Below are positions 52,633-62,335 of a DNA stretch of 64,000 nt, piece by piece. The notes beneath the pieces were generated by a model. The model ran no database searches and was not told where the DNA came from. It saw only the letters and a program-made list of their open reading frames with translations. The DNA comes from Cryobacterium mannosilyticum. GTDB lineage: Bacteria > Actinomycetota > Actinomycetes > Actinomycetales > Microbacteriaceae. The DNA lies in assembly GCF_004402705.1 (NCBI RefSeq), contig NZ_SOFM01000029.1:1-64000 (forward strand), given 5' to 3'. Numbering within the stretch: position 1 is the stretch's first letter; every line of letters begins with the position of its first letter. The position numbers were made by a program, and so were the translations under genes.

Positions 52633-55600
52633 GTGTCGACCTTGAAAAGTGGATTCTTCCACGAAACGCTGGCGCCCCGAACGCCGGTGAAACGACTGAC
52701 ATCTTTCACCGCGAGTGCATTCCTGATGGCTGTGGTGCTCGTCGCCGTCGTCTTCACGGGTTCCGCCCCGGCGACGGCCGCAACCGGATGCGGCGTCGCC
52801 GCCAATCCGATCGTCTGCGAGAACGCGCTCCCGGGGACCAGCCCCACCGTCTGGGACATCAACGATTCGGGCGATGCCACGATCCAGGGATTCTCAACCG
52901 ACATCAGCGTCAACGTCGGCACGACGGTCGGTTTCAAGGTGCTCACCGGTGCGCGGGCCTACACGGTCGACATCTATCGGACCGGCTGGTACCAGGGCCT
53001 CGGTGCGCGCAAGGTTGCCAGCGTCACCCCTTCGGCTGCTCTGCCCCAGACGCAACCGGCGTGCCTGAGCGACGCGTCGACGGGCCTGTACGATTGCGGC
53101 AACTGGGCGGTCTCAGCCTCCTGGCCGGTACCGGCTGACGCCGTCTCCGGAGTCTACTTCGCGTTGCTCACCCGCACCGACACCGGCGGCCAGAGTCACA
53201 TCACCTTCATCGTGCGCAACGAGGCCAGCCGTTCGGCGGTGCTCTTCCAGACCTCGGATTCGACCTGGCAGGCCTACAACAACTACGGCGGCTCCAGCCT
53301 GTACCAGGGTGGGCCGGTCGGTCGCGCCTACAAGGTGAGCTACAACCGTCCCTTCACCACCCGTGGTGTCAGCGGTGGCCGGGACTTCTACTTCAGCGGT
53401 GAATACCCTCTGGTGCGGTTTCTGGAGAAGAACGGCTACGACGTCTCGTACTTCAGCAACGTGGACACGGACCGATTCGGCTCTGCCCTGCTGAACCACA
53501 AGGTATTCCTCTCGGTCGGGCACGATGAGTACTGGTCCGGTGCTCAGCGGGCCAACATCGAGGCCGCGCGAGATGCGGGGGTGAACCTGCAGTTCCTCTC
53601 CGGCAACGAGGCCTATTGGCGCACGCGCTTTGAGCCCTCGGTTGCGGGCGCCACGCCGTACCGCACGCTCGTCACCTACAAGGAGACCAAGGACAGCGCC
53701 AAGATCGACCCGTCGCCTCAATGGACGGGAACCTGGCGGGACCCTCGCTTCGCGTCGCAGGCGAACGGGGCCGGCCTGCCCGAAAACGCGGTGTCCGGCA
53801 CGCTGTACCAGTCGAACTTCTCCGACCTTCCGGTGACGGTGTCGGCGGCAGAGGGCAAGAATCGACTGTGGCGGAACACCAGTCTGACCAGTCTCGCCCC
53901 TGGGACGACCGCGGCGCTCGCCCCGCACACCATCGGCTACGAATCCAACGAAGACCTCGACAACGGATTCCGGCCCGCCGGCCAGATCCGGCTGTCGACC
54001 ACCACCGGTGCCGTACCCGAATATTTGCAGGACTTCGGTAACACCGTCGCCGCAGGAACGACCACGCACCACCTGACGATGTACCGCGCGGCCAGCGGTG
54101 CACTCGTGTTCTCGGCCGGGAGCATCCAGTGGTCCTGGGGCCTCGACCAGACCCACGACGGTGCAGGCGCGGCCGCGGATCTGCGGATGCAACAGGCACA
54201 GGTCAACCTCCTCGCGGACATGGGCGCCCAGCCCGCCACGCTCTCCAACGCACTCATCGCGGCAACCGCAACCACGGACACGACAGCACCCACGGTCACC
54301 GTGACCTCGCCGGCGTCGGGATCATCGGTGGCCAACGGGACATCCGTCACCCTCAACGGCACGGCCGCCGATGTCGGCGGCGTCGTCGCCGGCGTCGAGG
54401 TTTCCACCGACGCAGGTGCCAGTTGGCACCCGGCGACCGGCACCACCACGTGGTCCTACACCTACCTCCAGCGCGGTGTCGGTGCGCAGAGCATCCGGGT
54501 GCGCGCGATTGACGACAGCCTGAACCGACCGGCCACTCCGACGCTCGTCGCGATCACGAGTACCGGACCGTACTCCGTCTTCGGAGCCCAGGTTCCCTCC
54601 CTGCCGGATTCCGGCGACACGTCGGCCGTCGAGCTGGGGCTGCGCTTCACGCCGACCCAGAACGGCTACATCACCGGGGTGCGCTTCTACAAGAGCCTGG
54701 CGAACACCGGAACCCACACGGGGTCCCTGTGGAGTTCGACCGGCGTGCGCCTGGCAACGGTGACGTTCGGGAACGAGAGTGCCTCCGGGTGGCAGAGCGC
54801 GACCTTCACGTCCGCGGTGCAGGTGACGACCGGAACCAGCTATACGGTGTCCTACTCGGCGCCGAAGGGCCGTTATGCGGCAGCGTCGTACTACTGGTCC
54901 TACCGCGGAGTCACCAGTGCGCCCCTCGGCGTCGCCGGCGGCTTCGGCGCCGCGCCCGCGGGCGTGTACAGCACGAACGGGTCATTCCCCGTCGACAGTT
55001 ACCGGCAGGGCAATTACTTCGTCGATGCCATCTTCGACGCCACCGACAATTCACCGCTGGTGGCCACCGGACAGTCGCCCTTGCCCGGCTCATCGAGTGT
55101 GCCGATGGGCACGACCATCAGCGCCGTGTTGTCCAAGGAGTCCGACCCGGCTTCGATCAGCTTCAAGCTCGTCGATCAGCTGGGTGCAACCGTGGCCGGC
55201 AGCAGCGGCTACACCGCCGCCACCAGAACGGCCACGTTCACGCCGTCGACTGCCCTGAACGGATTCGTCACGTATTCCGTCACCCTGACCGCCAAGGACA
55301 CCGCGGGGCTGTCATTGTCATCCGGCGGAACCTGGACGTTCACGACCGTGCGACCACCTGCGGCCGACGGACTCTGCCCGTGCAGTATCTTCACCGACGC
55401 CACGGTGCCGACCATCCTGCAGGTTTCCGACAACGCGATGCTGACGTTGGGCGTTCGTTTCTCGAGCACCGCCGCTGGAACCATCTCAGGCGTTCGGTTC
55501 TACAAGAGCGCCGGCAACACCGGCACCCACATCGGGACGCTTTGGACGTCCACGGGCACCCAGCTGGCTACGGCCACGTTCACCGGCGAGAGTACCTCCG

Positions 55601-57123
55601 GCTGGCAGACCGTGAACTTCGGCACCCCGGTGACGATCACCCCGAACACCGAGTACATCGCGTCCTACCGTGCACCCCTCGGAACGTATTCGGCATCGCC
55701 GGGGGTCTTCAGCGGGTCGGGCATCACCAAGAGCCCGCTCGTCGCCGGCCCCAACGCCGGTTCGTACGTCTACGCGGATGCCTTCCCATCCTCGCGGTCA
55801 TCGACCAGCTACCTCGTCGACGTCATCTTCAATCGTGCCCCCGACCCGATCACTGTCGTCAGCCTGACTCCCGCGAACGGTGCGACGGGCGTCGCCCCCG
55901 CGTCTGCCATCGCCGCCCGACTGTCCACGGCCGTCAAGACCGGGTTCTCTCTGACCGCGAACAGAGCGGGCACGCCCATCGCCGGGTCGACCGCGCTATC
56001 CGGCGACGGCATGACGATCACCCTCACGCCGGCGCAGCCCCTGCCCGACGGTGCCACCGTGAACGTGAGCCTGAGCAACGTGACCTCGACCCAGGGGATC
56101 GCGCTCGCCACTCAGACCTGGTCGTTCACCGTTGCTGCGGCCGGTGGGCAAGCGACCACATACAGTCTGTTCGGCAGTGATGTCCCCACCTCTCTCTCGG
56201 CCTCCGGCGACACCTCCGCGGTGGAACTGGGTGTCTCCATCACTCCGTCACAGGACGGCACAGTGTCCGCGATCCGGTTCTTCAAGGGGGCCGGCAACGA
56301 CGGCACTCACACCGGGTCCATCTGGTCCTCGGCGGGCGTGCGACTGGCGTCGGTGACCTTCGCCAATGAAACAGCCAGCGGATGGCAGACCGCGCAGCTC
56401 AGCACCCCGCTCGCCCTGTCAGCCGGACAGAGCTACATCGTGTCCTATCTGGCTCCGCAGGGACGATACTCCTCCACTCCGGCGTACTTCAGCCAGGCCA
56501 AGACCAGCGGGCCGCTTACGGCGCCGGTGAGCGGCAATGGGCGCTACCTGTACGGCGCCGCCGGAGGGTTCCCCACCTATTCCTGGAACGCCACCAACTA
56601 CTTCGTCGATCTGGTGTTCGCGGTGACCCCGCCGCCCCCGCCGCCGACACCCGTCCCCGGCGTGTCGATCTTCTCGTCGACGAGCACGCCGACGAACCTT
56701 TCCTGGGCAGACCCGGGGTCGGTTCAGCTGGGCGTGCGGTTCATGGCGTCGACCACCGGAACCATCACCGGCATCCGCTACTACCGAGGTCCGACCGACA
56801 CGGGCGCCCACCAGGGTGCTCTGTGGTCCCCGACCGGTGCAGTTCTGGCAACGGGCACCTTCGCCCCGGCGACGGCGAGCGGATGGCAGGACCTCTACTT
56901 TGCGACTCCCGTCGCCATCCAGGCCGGCGTCGAGTACCGCGCAAGCTACTACGCCAACTCGGGTTCCTACGCTATCGACCTGAATGGGCTTGCGGCGTCG
57001 GTCGCGAACGGGTCGCTCTCCACCGTCGCGACTGGGGGCGCCTACAGCTACTCGACCGGCTTCCCGGATCGGGTCGCCAGCCACAACTACTGGGTCGACG
57101 TGCACTTCGTCCCCACGCCGTAG
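52633..57123 (+). CDS. Secreted multidomain protein: DMFA2-like domain plus four DUF4082 domains
   Basis: A 1496-residue secreted protein. The signal peptide is VKRLTSFTASAFLMAVVLVA (about residues 19-50, cut near ATAA). Residues about 55-560 resemble the N,N-dimethylformamidase beta-subunit-like domain (VWDINDSGDATIQGFSTDIS, SGEYPLVRFLEKNGYDVSYF, VGHDEYWSGAQRANIEAARD). An Ig-like domain follows (DTTAPTVTVTSPASGSSVAN), then four DUF4082 domains beginning near residues 644, 915, 1175 and 1340, each with SLWSSTGVRLATVTF-like text, separated by BIG5-like domains (TPANGATGV). GTG 52633 is preceded by GGGAG at 5 nt. It lies upstream of the glycan cluster; a role as surface or glycan-binding protein is inferred. 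Confidence 0.88.
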   Translation: MSTLKSGFFHETLAPRTPVKRLTSFTASAFLMAVVLVAVVFTGSAPATAATGCGVAANPIVCENALPGTSPTVWDINDSGDATIQGFSTDISVNVGTTVGFKVLTGARAYTVDIYRTGWYQGLGARKVASVTPSAALPQTQPACLSDASTGLYDCGNWAVSASWPVPADAVSGVYFALLTRTDTGGQSHITFIVRNEASRSAVLFQTSDSTWQAYNNYGGSSLYQGGPVGRAYKVSYNRPFTTRGVSGGRDFYFSGEYPLVRFLEKNGYDVSYFSNVDTDRFGSALLNHKVFLSVGHDEYWSGAQRANIEAARDAGVNLQFLSGNEAYWRTRFEPSVAGATPYRTLVTYKETKDSAKIDPSPQWTGTWRDPRFASQANGAGLPENAVSGTLYQSNFSDLPVTVSAAEGKNRLWRNTSLTSLAPGTTAALAPHTIGYESNEDLDNGFRPAGQIRLSTTTGAVPEYLQDFGNTVAAGTTTHHLTMYRAASGALVFSAGSIQWSWGLDQTHDGAGAAADLRMQQAQVNLLADMGAQPATLSNALIAATATTDTTAPTVTVTSPASGSSVANGTSVTLNGTAADVGGVVAGVEVSTDAGASWHPATGTTTWSYTYLQRGVGAQSIRVRAIDDSLNRPATPTLVAITSTGPYSVFGAQVPSLPDSGDTSAVELGLRFTPTQNGYITGVRFYKSLANTGTHTGSLWSSTGVRLATVTFGNESASGWQSATFTSAVQVTTGTSYTVSYSAPKGRYAAASYYWSYRGVTSAPLGVAGGFGAAPAGVYSTNGSFPVDSYRQGNYFVDAIFDATDNSPLVATGQSPLPGSSSVPMGTTISAVLSKESDPASISFKLVDQLGATVAGSSGYTAATRTATFTPSTALNGFVTYSVTLTAKDTAGLSLSSGGTWTFTTVRPPAADGLCPCSIFTDATVPTILQVSDNAMLTLGVRFSSTAAGTISGVRFYKSAGNTGTHIGTLWTSTGTQLATATFTGESTSGWQTVNFGTPVTITPNTEYIASYRAPLGTYSASPGVFSGSGITKSPLVAGPNAGSYVYADAFPSSRSSTSYLVDVIFNRAPDPITVVSLTPANGATGVAPASAIAARLSTAVKTGFSLTANRAGTPIAGSTALSGDGMTITLTPAQPLPDGATVNVSLSNVTSTQGIALATQTWSFTVAAAGGQATTYSLFGSDVPTSLSASGDTSAVELGVSITPSQDGTVSAIRFFKGAGNDGTHTGSIWSSAGVRLASVTFANETASGWQTAQLSTPLALSAGQSYIVSYLAPQGRYSSTPAYFSQAKTSGPLTAPVSGNGRYLYGAAGGFPTYSWNATNYFVDLVFAVTPPPPPPTPVPGVSIFSSTSTPTNLSWADPGSVQLGVRFMASTTGTITGIRYYRGPTDTGAHQGALWSPTGAVLATGTFAPATASGWQDLYFATPVAIQAGVEYRASYYANSGSYAIDLNGLAASVANGSLSTVATGGAYSYSTGFPDRVASHNYWVDVHFVPTP

Positions 57124-57189
57124 CGAACCAGTCAGGCACGATCGAGACTCCACAACCACCGGCAGCACACAATCCGATTGGGGGCAAGG

Positions 57190-58251
57190 ATGAATACCAA
57201 GCTGAGAATCGCCGTCATCGGAGCGGGGTACTGGGGGCCGAACTTGGCCCGGAACTTCCGCAACAGCCCGGACTGGGACCTGGTGGCGGTCTGCGATCTC
57301 GACCACGATCGAGCCGAGAAACTGGCCGACACGGTCGGCGGGGTTCGCGCGGTGACTTCACTCAGCGAATTGTTCGCCTCCGAAGACGTCGACGCGGTCG
57401 CCATCGCGACTCCGGCGCGCACCCACCACGGCATCACCCGCGCCGCCCTCAGCGCGGGCAAGCATGTGATGGTCGAGAAGCCACTCGCGGACACCGGTGC
57501 TCGTGGGCGTGACATGGTTCGCGCCGCCGCGGAGCGCGGCCTGGTCCTGATGACAGATCACACCTACTGCTACACGCCGGCCGTCCTGAAGATTCAAGAG
57601 CTGATCGCGCAGGGTGCCCTCGGCGACATTCTGTTCATCGACTCGGTGCGCATCAACCTCGGCCTCATCCAACCCGATGTCGACGTGTTCTGGGATCTCG
57701 CACCCCACGACCTCTCCATCATCGACTTCATCCTGCCCGGGGGGCTGCGACCGCTCAGCGTCTCGGCCAACGGTGCGGATCCTCTGGGGTCCGGAAAGTC
57801 CTGCATCGGCTACCTCGTTCTGCCGCTTCCCAACGGCGCAATGGCCCATGTGCACGTCAACTGGCTGAGTCCGACGAAGATCCGCCAGATGATCGTCGGT
57901 GGGACCAAACGGACCCTGGTCTGGGACGACCTCAACCCGCAGCAACGACTCAGCGTCTATGACCGCGGCGTCGACCTGGAACTGCAGGCACTGGACGGCG
58001 CCGAGCGTCAGGCCGCGACGATCTCCTATCGGCTTGGCGACACCTGGTCGCCCGCGTTGCCAGAGCGTGAGGCTCTCGGGGCAATGGCGACGGAGTTTGC
58101 GGAGAGCATCCGAGAGGGGCGTCCACCTCGCACCGACGGCGAGGCGGGGCTGCGTGTACTGTCCGTCCTGGAAGCGGCAAGTGGGAGTCTGGCGGCCAAC
58201 GGGGCCGCGATAGCACTGAATGAAGACCGCGTGTCGGTCGGGGAGTTCTGA
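57190..58251 (+). CDS. Gfo/Idh/MocA family oxidoreductase (sugar dehydrogenase, WlbA-like)
   Basis: A 353-residue NAD-dependent dehydrogenase. The Rossmann motif IAVIGAGYWGPNLARNFRNS (residues 6-25), ALSAGKHVMVEKPLADTGAR (about 85-105, with the catalytic Lys of EKPL) and DLAPHDLSIIDFILPGG (about 170) are the marks of the family; the last two match UDP-sugar 3-dehydrogenases such as WlbA/WbpB. It would prepare a 3-keto sugar nucleotide for an aminotransferase. First gene of the cluster, sharing one base with the epimerase start (TGATG). Confidence 0.88.
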   Translation: MNTKLRIAVIGAGYWGPNLARNFRNSPDWDLVAVCDLDHDRAEKLADTVGGVRAVTSLSELFASEDVDAVAIATPARTHHGITRAALSAGKHVMVEKPLADTGARGRDMVRAAAERGLVLMTDHTYCYTPAVLKIQELIAQGALGDILFIDSVRINLGLIQPDVDVFWDLAPHDLSIIDFILPGGLRPLSVSANGADPLGSGKSCIGYLVLPLPNGAMAHVHVNWLSPTKIRQMIVGGTKRTLVWDDLNPQQRLSVYDRGVDLELQALDGAERQAATISYRLGDTWSPALPEREALGAMATEFAESIREGRPPRTDGEAGLRVLSVLEAASGSLAANGAAIALNEDRVSVGEF

Positions 58252-59246
58252 TGACAACACTCAATGGGGCACGGGTCCTGGTGACCGGCGGCGCGGGAAC
58301 GATCGGATCGACCATCGTCGACCAACTTCTCGATGCCGGCGTCGCGCACGTGACCGTTCTGGACAATCTCGTCCGGGGGCGGGAGGCGAATCTCGCCGAT
58401 GCCTTCGAGACCGGACGGGTGCAGCTCGTCAGGGGCGACATCCGAGATCGGGAGGTCGTGGGCAGGGTCACCCGGGGGATGGACGTCGTCTTCCATCAGG
58501 CAGCGATCAGGATCACCCAATGCGCCGAGGAACCTCGGCTTGCACTCGAGGTGCTCGTCGACGGGACCTTCAACGTGATCGAGGCCGCCGTGGCGAACAA
58601 AGTGGGCAAGTTAGTCGCCGCGTCGAGTGCATCCGTCTACGGCCTGGCCGAAACCTTCCCCACCTCCGAACGTCATCACCACCACAACAACGACACTTTC
58701 TACGGCGCCGCCAAGTCCTTCAACGAGGGGATGCTTCGCAGTTTCCGCGCCATGAACGGGCTCGACTACGTTGCCCTGCGCTACTTCAACGTCTACGGAC
58801 CGCGAATGGATGTGCACGGCTTGTACACCGAGGTGCTCGTGCGTTGGATGGAACGTATCGCGGACGGGAAGCCGCCGTTGATCTTCGGCGACGGGCTGCA
58901 GACCATGGACTTCGTGTACACCACGGACATCGCTCGGGCCAATCTGCTCGCAGCGACGAGTACCGTCACGGACGGCGTCTACAACGTCGCCAGTGGTACG
59001 GAAACGAGCTTGCTCGGCCTGGCCGAGGCGCTCCTGGAAGCGATGGATTCGGACCTGCCCGTTGAACACGGGCCGGACCGTGCGGTCAACGGCGTCACTC
59101 GGCGACTCGCCGACGTGCGGGCGGCACGCCATGACCTCGGTTTCGACGCGACAGTGTCCCTCGCCGACGGGCTCCGCGAACTCGTCAGGTGGTGGCGACC
59201 GCTCCGTGCGGAAATCGCCGCCGGACGCACACTGGTCGCATCATGA
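58251..59246 (+). CDS. NAD-dependent sugar-nucleotide epimerase/dehydratase
   Basis: A 331-residue extended SDR enzyme. It has GGAGTIGSTIVDQLLDAGVA (NAD loop, about 12-32), ASSASVYGLAETFPTSERHH (Ser region, about 122-142), Tyr-x3-Lys as TFYGAAKSFNEG (about 149-160) and RYFNVYGPRMDVHG. It belongs to the NAD-dependent epimerase group acting on UDP-sugars; the exact reaction is not readable. A run of four His (HHHHNN) lies before the catalytic Tyr. Its stop overlaps the aminotransferase start as ATGA. Confidence 0.88.
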   Translation: MTTLNGARVLVTGGAGTIGSTIVDQLLDAGVAHVTVLDNLVRGREANLADAFETGRVQLVRGDIRDREVVGRVTRGMDVVFHQAAIRITQCAEEPRLALEVLVDGTFNVIEAAVANKVGKLVAASSASVYGLAETFPTSERHHHHNNDTFYGAAKSFNEGMLRSFRAMNGLDYVALRYFNVYGPRMDVHGLYTEVLVRWMERIADGKPPLIFGDGLQTMDFVYTTDIARANLLAATSTVTDGVYNVASGTETSLLGLAEALLEAMDSDLPVEHGPDRAVNGVTRRLADVRAARHDLGFDATVSLADGLRELVRWWRPLRAEIAAGRTLVAS

Positions 59247-60400
59247 GCAGAATAAACGTGATGAAACCATGGCTGGGGGAGGAGGAGATCCTCGCCGTGA
59301 CCGAGGTGATCGAGTCCGGCTGGGTGGCTCAGGGGCCGCGCGTCACGCGGTTCGAAGCGGCCTTCGCCGAGGTCATGGCGGCCGACTTCGCGGTGGCCAC
59401 ATCCAGTTGCACCACGGCGCTGCATCTCGCCCTGATCGTCGCCGGAGTGGAGGCCGACGACGACGTCGTTGTGCCGTCGTTCTCCTTCATCGCCACCGCG
59501 AACGCCCCCACCTACCTGGGCGCCCGGCCGGTCTTCGCCGATGTGGACCCGGTGACCGGAAACGTCACTGCGGAAACGCTCTCGGCCGCCCTCACCTCCA
59601 GGACGAAGGCCGTGATCGTCGTCGACCAGGGCGGGGTGCCCGTCGACCTCGACCCGATTCGCGAGTTGTGCGACCCCCGCGGGATCGTGGTGATCGAAGA
59701 CGCCGCCTGCGGTGCCGGATCACGCTACCGTGGCCGGCCGGTCGGCTCCGGGGCCGTCCTCGCAGCGTGGTCCTTCCACCCGCGCAAGCTGCTCACCACG
59801 GGGGAAGGGGGGATGCTGACCACCTCGAACGGTGAGTGGGCGGCGCGAGCGCGGCGGCTGAGGGAACACTCCATGAGCGTGTCGGCGAGCGATCGACAGG
59901 GAAGCGTGCTGGCGCCCGCCGAGGAATACGACGAGATCGGGTTCAACTACCGGATGACGGACCTGCAGGCGGCCATCGGTCTCGTACAGCTCGGCCGGCT
60001 CGCCGAGATCGTGCGACGACGCCGGGAACTGGCCGCCCGGTACACGGCGGAGTTCGCCGACATCCCTGGTGTGCGCTGTGTGGGCGACCCCGACTGGGGT
60101 CAGGGCAACTTTCAGTCGTTCTGGATCGAGGTAGAGCCCGGCCCGGCCGGCGGGCGTGATGGCGTCCTCGAGGCTTTGGCGGCGGCGGATATCTCCGGTC
60201 GGCGCGGGATCATGGCGGCCCACCGCCAGCCCGCCTACCGGGACCGGTACACAGGAGGACTCGCACTTCCGGTCACGGAACACCTCACGGACAACACCCT
60301 CATCCTCCCGCTCTATCACCAGCTGACGATCGCGGACCAGGACCGGGTGATCGCCGCCGTGCGCGCCGCCGTGCGTTCGCTTGCCCCAAGCACGGTCTGA
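59243..60400 (+). CDS. DegT/DnrJ/EryC1 family aminotransferase (1)
   Basis: A 385-residue PLP aminotransferase acting on keto-sugar nucleotides. VATSSCTTALHLALIVAGVE (about 55-75), PSFSFIATANAPTYLGARPV, IEDAACGAGSRYRGRPVGSG and the cofactor Lys in FHPRKLLTTGEGGM (about 178-190) match the family. It resembles the LegC/PglE subgroup by its opening MKPWLGEEEILAVTEVIESG and WVAQGPRVTRFE. ATG 59243 overlaps the epimerase stop. Confidence 0.9.
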   Translation: MSRINVMKPWLGEEEILAVTEVIESGWVAQGPRVTRFEAAFAEVMAADFAVATSSCTTALHLALIVAGVEADDDVVVPSFSFIATANAPTYLGARPVFADVDPVTGNVTAETLSAALTSRTKAVIVVDQGGVPVDLDPIRELCDPRGIVVIEDAACGAGSRYRGRPVGSGAVLAAWSFHPRKLLTTGEGGMLTTSNGEWAARARRLREHSMSVSASDRQGSVLAPAEEYDEIGFNYRMTDLQAAIGLVQLGRLAEIVRRRRELAARYTAEFADIPGVRCVGDPDWGQGNFQSFWIEVEPGPAGGRDGVLEALAAADISGRRGIMAAHRQPAYRDRYTGGLALPVTEHLTDNTLILPLYHQLTIADQDRVIAAVRAAVRSLAPSTV

Positions 60401-60401
60401 A

Positions 60402-61085
60402 ATGAAGGACCTTCTGCTGCTGGCGGCGAGCGGTCTGGCGCGTGAAATATTGGCCGACCTCGGTGACGCGTACCGGCCTGTCGGCATCCTGGACGATGAT
60501 TCCACCCGCCACGGGGGACGGTTGGCCGGCATCCCCATCCTCGGCGGGATCGACCGCGCGGCGCTGCACGGAGCGGATCTGCTGGTGTGCGTCGGCTCCG
60601 GTCAGGGGCGTCGGAGGCTGGTCGAGCGCCTCGCCGGGCTGGGGGTCGGTGACGACCGGTATGCCACCTTCGTCTCGTCCGCCGCTCACGTTCCGACCGG
60701 CAATCGTGTCGGCGTGGGAAGCATCGTGTTGGCCGGCGTCGTCCTGACCGCCAACGTCAGCGTAGGGCGCCATGTCGTCGTCATGCCGAATGTCACTCTC
60801 ACGCACGACAACGTGGTCGACGACTTTGTCACCATCGCCGCGGGAGTATCCCTCGGGGGGGCCGTCGTGCTCCGCGAGGCAAGCTACATCGGAATGAACG
60901 CGTCCGTCCGGCAGGGCGTCGAAGTCGGCCGGGGGGCCACGGTCGGTATGGGCGCGGTCGTTCTCCAGAACGTCCCGGCCGGTGAAACCTGGCTCAACGT
61001 GCCGGCTCGACCGATATCCCGCCGGCCCACGCCGGACAGCCCGGTCGATTCGCCCAGGGCTGTCGGATCTGGGGCGTGGTCATGA
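60402..61085 (+). CDS. Hexapeptide-repeat acyltransferase (NeuD/PglD-like)
   Basis: A 227-residue sugar O- or N-acetyltransferase. Residues 1-90 form the small PglD-type N-domain (LLLAASGLAREILADLGDAY, VGILDDDSTRHGGRLAGIP). The C-terminal part is a left-handed beta-helix of hexapeptides (VGVGSIVLAGVVLTANVSVG, GVSLGGAVVLREASYIGMNA, VGRGATVGMGAVVLQNVPAG). It probably acetylates the amino sugar produced by the neighbouring aminotransferase. The start ATG 60402 lies 1 nt after the upstream stop. Stop overlaps the glycosyltransferase start. Confidence 0.88.
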   Translation: MKDLLLLAASGLAREILADLGDAYRPVGILDDDSTRHGGRLAGIPILGGIDRAALHGADLLVCVGSGQGRRRLVERLAGLGVGDDRYATFVSSAAHVPTGNRVGVGSIVLAGVVLTANVSVGRHVVVMPNVTLTHDNVVDDFVTIAAGVSLGGAVVLREASYIGMNASVRQGVEVGRGATVGMGAVVLQNVPAGETWLNVPARPISRRPTPDSPVDSPRAVGSGAWS

Positions 61086-62335
61086 GGATAGTGATCTATC
61101 CGCATTCGATGGAATTCGGAGGTAGCCAGCGCAACGCGATCGACATCGCGACCGCGTTGCGCGAGCGCGGCCATGAGCTGACGGTTTTCTGTCCACCAGG
61201 CCCGCTCGTGGAGTTGGTCACCGAGCGCGGACTGCGCTACGAGCTTGCGCCGTTGCCTCGGATCCGCCCGTCGTTCGCCGTGATGAAGCGGCTGTGTGCC
61301 GTCGTCGAGGCGGCGGACGCCGACGTCGTGCATGGATTCGAGTGGCCGACGGCTCTGGAAGCCCTCTTCGGGCCCGACCGGAAGCTGGGCGTGCCGGCCG
61401 TGTGCACGGTGATGTCGATGTCGGTGGCGCCATTCCTGCCGAGTTGGCTGCCGCTCACCGTCGGCACGGAGAGCATCCTGCGGACGGAACGCGCCCACCG
61501 GGCCGAGGTCATCCTGCTCGAGCCGCCGGTGGATACCGAGCATGATCGGCCGGTAGACCAGATTGCCGCGAAGCGTCGACTGGGGATCGCCCCCGAGACC
61601 CTGGTCGTCTCCCTGGTCACCAGGCTGGCCAAGGAGCTCAAGCGGGAAGGCATCCTCACTGCCATCGAGGCGGCCGGTGCGCTCGCCCGTGAGTTCCCGG
61701 TCACGCTCGTGATCGCCGGGGACGGGCCGATCCGTGCGGAGGTCGAGGCCGCCGCGCTCCGTGCCAACACGGCAGCGGGAACACAGGCCGTGCTACTCAC
61801 GGGTACCCTCGTCGATCCGCGCCCGGTCTACGACGCGGCCGACATTGCGCTTGGGATGGGGGGCTCAGCGCTCAGGTCGATGGCCTTCACGAAACCCCTC
61901 ATCGTCCAGGGCGAACAGGGATTCTGGCGGGTACTCGAGCCCGATTCGCTGAGCGGCTTCACCGAGAACGGCTGGTTCGGCATCGGCGCCCCCGGCGAGG
62001 AGCGCGATGGTGCCGCGAGGCTCGGCCGGCTGCTCCGCCCCCTGCTCGAAGACGCAGACCACCGGGATGAACTGGGGTCGTTTTCGCGCGCCACGGTCGA
62101 GTCCCGCTACGGGCTCCCGGCCGCAGCCGAACTCCTGGAGGATTTCTATCTTCGAGCGGTAGCACGCAGCAAGGCCAGTCCCCGTGCGCCATCCCGGCTG
62201 TTGGCGCCCTATCTGTCAGTGACCGGCTACGAAATGCGGCGCAAGGTCAGGCGCCGGCTCGGCGGGGTCGTGAGCGACGACTTCAACTCCCTGGCATCCA
62301 TTCAGCTTCAATCAGAAAGGAGCGTCTCCCGATGA
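61082..62335 (+). CDS. Glycosyltransferase (GT4-type)
   Basis: A 417-residue GT-B glycosyltransferase. The N-terminal HSMEFGGSQRNAIDIATALR (residues 8-27) is the acceptor-loop signature; the donor site in the C-half has VSLVTRLAKELKREGILTAI (about 180-200), VIAGDGPIRAEVEAAALRAN and DIALGMGGSALRSMAF with an E-x7-E-like region. It would transfer the modified sugar to a lipid-linked glycan. ATG 61082 overlaps the upstream stop as ATGA; its own stop overlaps the next ATG (62332-62335). Confidence 0.85.
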   Translation: MRIVIYPHSMEFGGSQRNAIDIATALRERGHELTVFCPPGPLVELVTERGLRYELAPLPRIRPSFAVMKRLCAVVEAADADVVHGFEWPTALEALFGPDRKLGVPAVCTVMSMSVAPFLPSWLPLTVGTESILRTERAHRAEVILLEPPVDTEHDRPVDQIAAKRRLGIAPETLVVSLVTRLAKELKREGILTAIEAAGALAREFPVTLVIAGDGPIRAEVEAAALRANTAAGTQAVLLTGTLVDPRPVYDAADIALGMGGSALRSMAFTKPLIVQGEQGFWRVLEPDSLSGFTENGWFGIGAPGEERDGAARLGRLLRPLLEDADHRDELGSFSRATVESRYGLPAAAELLEDFYLRAVARSKASPRAPSRLLAPYLSVTGYEMRRKVRRRLGGVVSDDFNSLASIQLQSERSVSR

